Shown: in pieces, positions 5,516 through 6,977 of the stretch
How the letters are laid out: each line of letters begins with the position of its first letter
Position numbering within the stretch: position 1 is the first letter of the stretch
DNA from: SAR202 cluster bacterium
Lineage (GTDB): Bacteria > Chloroflexota > Dehalococcoidia > Lucifugimonadales > UBA3495
Length of the DNA: 6,977 bases
Assembly (NCBI GenBank): GCA_009392095.1
Contig: VFHF01000279.1
Span: forward strand, 1-6,977
Direction of reading: 5' to 3'
Position numbers and translations under genes: made by a program
Notes under the pieces: model-generated
Told to the model about the DNA's origin: nothing
Seen by the model: the letters and a program-made list of their open reading frames with translations, nothing else
The model's database searches: none

Positions 5516-6541
5516 CTATTCTGGGGACCGACCGAAGTGGTCCCAACCGCGGTTTGAGGCTGGCGTCTCGTTACCCTGAGCGTCTACCACCGTGACTCGG
5601 CCCGGTTCCCCGTCCCCAATCTCACCCACGACCGCCGCGCCACCGGATAGCTCGGTAACGATATGGTTGACCTTGGCCGGCTGGCCGGTGAACAGCAGCA
5701 CGTAATCTTCGCCGCCGCCGAGGGCCAAGTCGATGCAGTCGTCCGGAAATCGGCTACACAACAAAGGATGCAACGGAATTTTGTTCGCGAATATCTTCCC
5801 AGAAACGCCACTCGCCCGGCACAACTTGGACAGGTCGTCGGCCATGCCGTCGCTCACATCCATAGCCGCGGTTATTCCAGACTCGGCCAGAGTCTGCCCC
5901 ACGGCCACGGTGGGTCGAGGGCGGCGGTGGCTGTCTCGTAAGAAGTCGGCTGCCTCGCTCTTTTCGGAAGGCCCGGTCAGCATCAACTTCAGCCCTCCAC
6001 CGGAACTCCCCAGATATCCGGTCACCGCCACCAGATCACCTGGTTGGGCGCTGGTCCTCACCATTGGTTGGCCCTGCATCGCACCGGCCAGGGCAACAGT
6101 GATAAACACGACCGGAGAACGGACCATGTCGCCCCCGACGATGGCAAGGCCATATTCATTGCTTATTTCCAGCATTCCTTTATAAAGGTTTTCCAGGTCA
6201 GAGACTTCGGTCTCTGGCGGAAGTCCCAAGGTGGCCAGGGCGTAGGTCGGCGCCCCGCCCATGGAGGCGACATCGCTGATATTGGAAGCAAACGATTTCC
6301 ATCCCAGGTCTTCCCAGGGAGTGGTCTCACGGGTGAAATGCACCCCTTCCACCATAGTGTCTGTTGTAAACAACTCATTAATTGTGCTGGAGCCAACACT
6401 CCAGGCAGCAGTGTCATCGCCATTGTCCACGGTTAGTTCAAATGAGAACGACCGCCCGTTTCCAGCATCGGTGCGCTGGTCAACTACCATCCGCGTCAGC
6501 AGGTCTATAACACCGAACTCACCCAGTTCTTTAATCTGCAT
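5516..6541 (-). CDS. thiL: Thiamine-monophosphate kinase ThiL
   Basis: Phosphorylates thiamine monophosphate with ATP to thiamine diphosphate, the active cofactor; the last step of the pathway. With the start chosen the protein has 341 residues and belongs to the PurM/ThiL fold. Motifs (numbered from this start) are KELGEFGVIDLL (4-15), GDDTAAW (41-47, metal and substrate binding), TDTMVEGVHF (60-69), SNISDVASMGGAP (86-98), GGDMVRSP (136-143), AMDVSDGMADDL (227-238) and GGGEDYVLLF (275-284). An upstream TTG at 6577 in the same frame would add 12 residues. I reject it because family members start near the KELGEF motif, and because the -10 box lies inside that extension. It is the first gene of the minus-strand cluster and is divergent from the 16S gene. 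No TPP riboswitch is seen upstream. Confidence 0.95.
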   Translation of the reverse strand: MQIKELGEFGVIDLLTRMVVDQRTDAGNGRSFSFELTVDNGDDTAAWSVGSSTINELFTTDTMVEGVHFTRETTPWEDLGWKSFASNISDVASMGGAPTYALATLGLPPETEVSDLENLYKGMLEISNEYGLAIVGGDMVRSPVVFITVALAGAMQGQPMVRTSAQPGDLVAVTGYLGSSGGGLKLMLTGPSEKSEAADFLRDSHRRPRPTVAVGQTLAESGITAAMDVSDGMADDLSKLCRASGVSGKIFANKIPLHPLLCSRFPDDCIDLALGGGEDYVLLFTGQPAKVNHIVTELSGGAAVVGEIGDGEPGRVTVVDAQGNETPASNRGWDHFGRSPE

Positions 6542-6550
6542 AGCACCCAA

Positions 6551-6577
6551 ATTATATAATATGCCTTGGTATTCCAA
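6551..6577 (-). promoter_or_regulatory. Probable thiL promoter giving a near-leaderless mRNA
   Basis: A perfect TATAAT occupies 6556-6551 on the minus strand, within the self-complementary ATTATATAAT. A poor -35, TTGGAA (6577-6572), lies 15 bases upstream. Initiation would fall at about 6545-6543, only 2-4 bases before the ATG at 6541. The -35 overlaps the 5-bp inverted repeat CTTGG/CCAAG (6565-6578), a possible operator. A stronger -10 could also belong to a promoter used with an activator. Confidence 0.5.
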
Positions 6578-6628
6578 GTGTCCTGGGGCGGTTCATAAAC
6601 TGCGTTAGTCTTCCATGCCTACTCACTA

Positions 6629-6657
6629 TTGACACTCCCTAGTCACAGGAATATACT
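6629..6657 (+). promoter_or_regulatory. Strong sigma70-type promoter of the 16S rRNA gene
   Basis: Consensus TTGACA (6629-6634), a 17-base spacer and TATACT (6652-6657). Initiation would fall near 6664, giving a leader of about 67 bases. The bases upstream of -35 are not A/T-tract rich, so no UP element is evident, and the discriminator is not GC-rich. Confidence 0.88.
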
Positions 6658-6663
6658 ATCTGA

Positions 6664-6698
6664 GCCCGCTTTCGAGAAGGGCACGCTGTACGTTAACA
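6664..6698 (+). promoter_or_regulatory. rRNA leader with boxB-like hairpin and boxA-like sequence
   Basis: GCCCGCTT (6664-6671) can pair with AAGGGC (6677-6682) as a stem of about 7 bp with a small bulge. Four bases on, TGTACGTTAACA (6687-6698) matches the E. coli rrn boxA (TGCTCTTTAACA) at 9 of 12 positions. The order hairpin then boxA is that of rrn antitermination leaders, where NusB/NusE bind boxA. The assignment is by resemblance only. Confidence 0.45.
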
Positions 6699-6730
6699 AC
6701 TGAATAGTGGAAGGAAGCTAGGTAAAGTTC

Positions 6731-6977
<247 letters not shown>

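Noticed and set aside
5733..6185. 150-codon plus-strand frame inside thiL, with others nearby
   Set aside because: The thiL frame on the minus strand carries all conserved motifs; these frames are by-products of its GC-rich codon use.
6542..6577. TTG start that would lengthen ThiL by 12 residues
   Set aside because: ThiL proteins begin near the KELGEF motif, and the extension would contain the TATAAT box. Its AGGA is only three bases from the TTG.
6542..6628. TPP riboswitch upstream of thiL
   Set aside because: The conserved CTGAGA and ACCTGATCTGG-type elements are absent, and the proposed promoter leaves no room for a leader.

Overview
The window looks like a stretch of bacterial chromosome, probably Chloroflexota and perhaps the SAR202/Dehalococcoidia side. 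That placement rests on the look of the 16S rRNA 5' end (a GGTGAACGCTGGCGGCGCGCTTAATGCATG-type start with a very short V1 hairpin) and on a DUF3105-type lipoprotein. It is an inference from memory, since no search or alignment was possible. No mobile element, CRISPR array, phage gene or tRNA is visible.

Layout. Bases 1-266 are AT-rich and mostly non-coding; a gene start may run off the left edge, and a 9-bp hairpin at 208-229 follows the first gene. A lipoprotein gene (267-1754, minus) joins a DUF3352-like region to a C-terminal DUF3105 domain. It is divergent from rsfS (2022-2381, plus), a ribosome-silencing factor with a textbook sigma70 promoter and an apparently non-AUG start. The 267-bp region between them carries a 10-bp inverted repeat enclosing a 13-bp palindrome. 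A terminator hairpin follows rsfS. A minus-strand cluster then fills 2557-6541, in transcription order thiL, tsaE, tsaB, a saccharopine-dehydrogenase-like oxidoreductase, and ndk. Beyond a divergent promoter region, the 16S rRNA gene starts at about 6731 and is cut by the right edge.

How the genes fit together. The content is mostly housekeeping: thiamine diphosphate synthesis (thiL), the tRNA t6A modification (tsaE, tsaB), nucleotide pools (ndk), ribosome dormancy (rsfS) and the ribosome itself (16S). Tight spacing (3 nt between thiL and tsaE, a shared base between tsaB and the oxidoreductase) supports one transcript for at least parts of the cluster. tsaD and rimI, frequent partners of tsaB/tsaE, are not in the window. 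The oxidoreductase takes the place after tsaB.

I found no convincing new multi-gene system. The points most worth a second look are the rsfS start codon, the nested inverted repeat upstream of the lipoprotein gene, the near-leaderless thiL promoter, the lipoprotein domain architecture, and the oxidoreductase coupled to tsaB.
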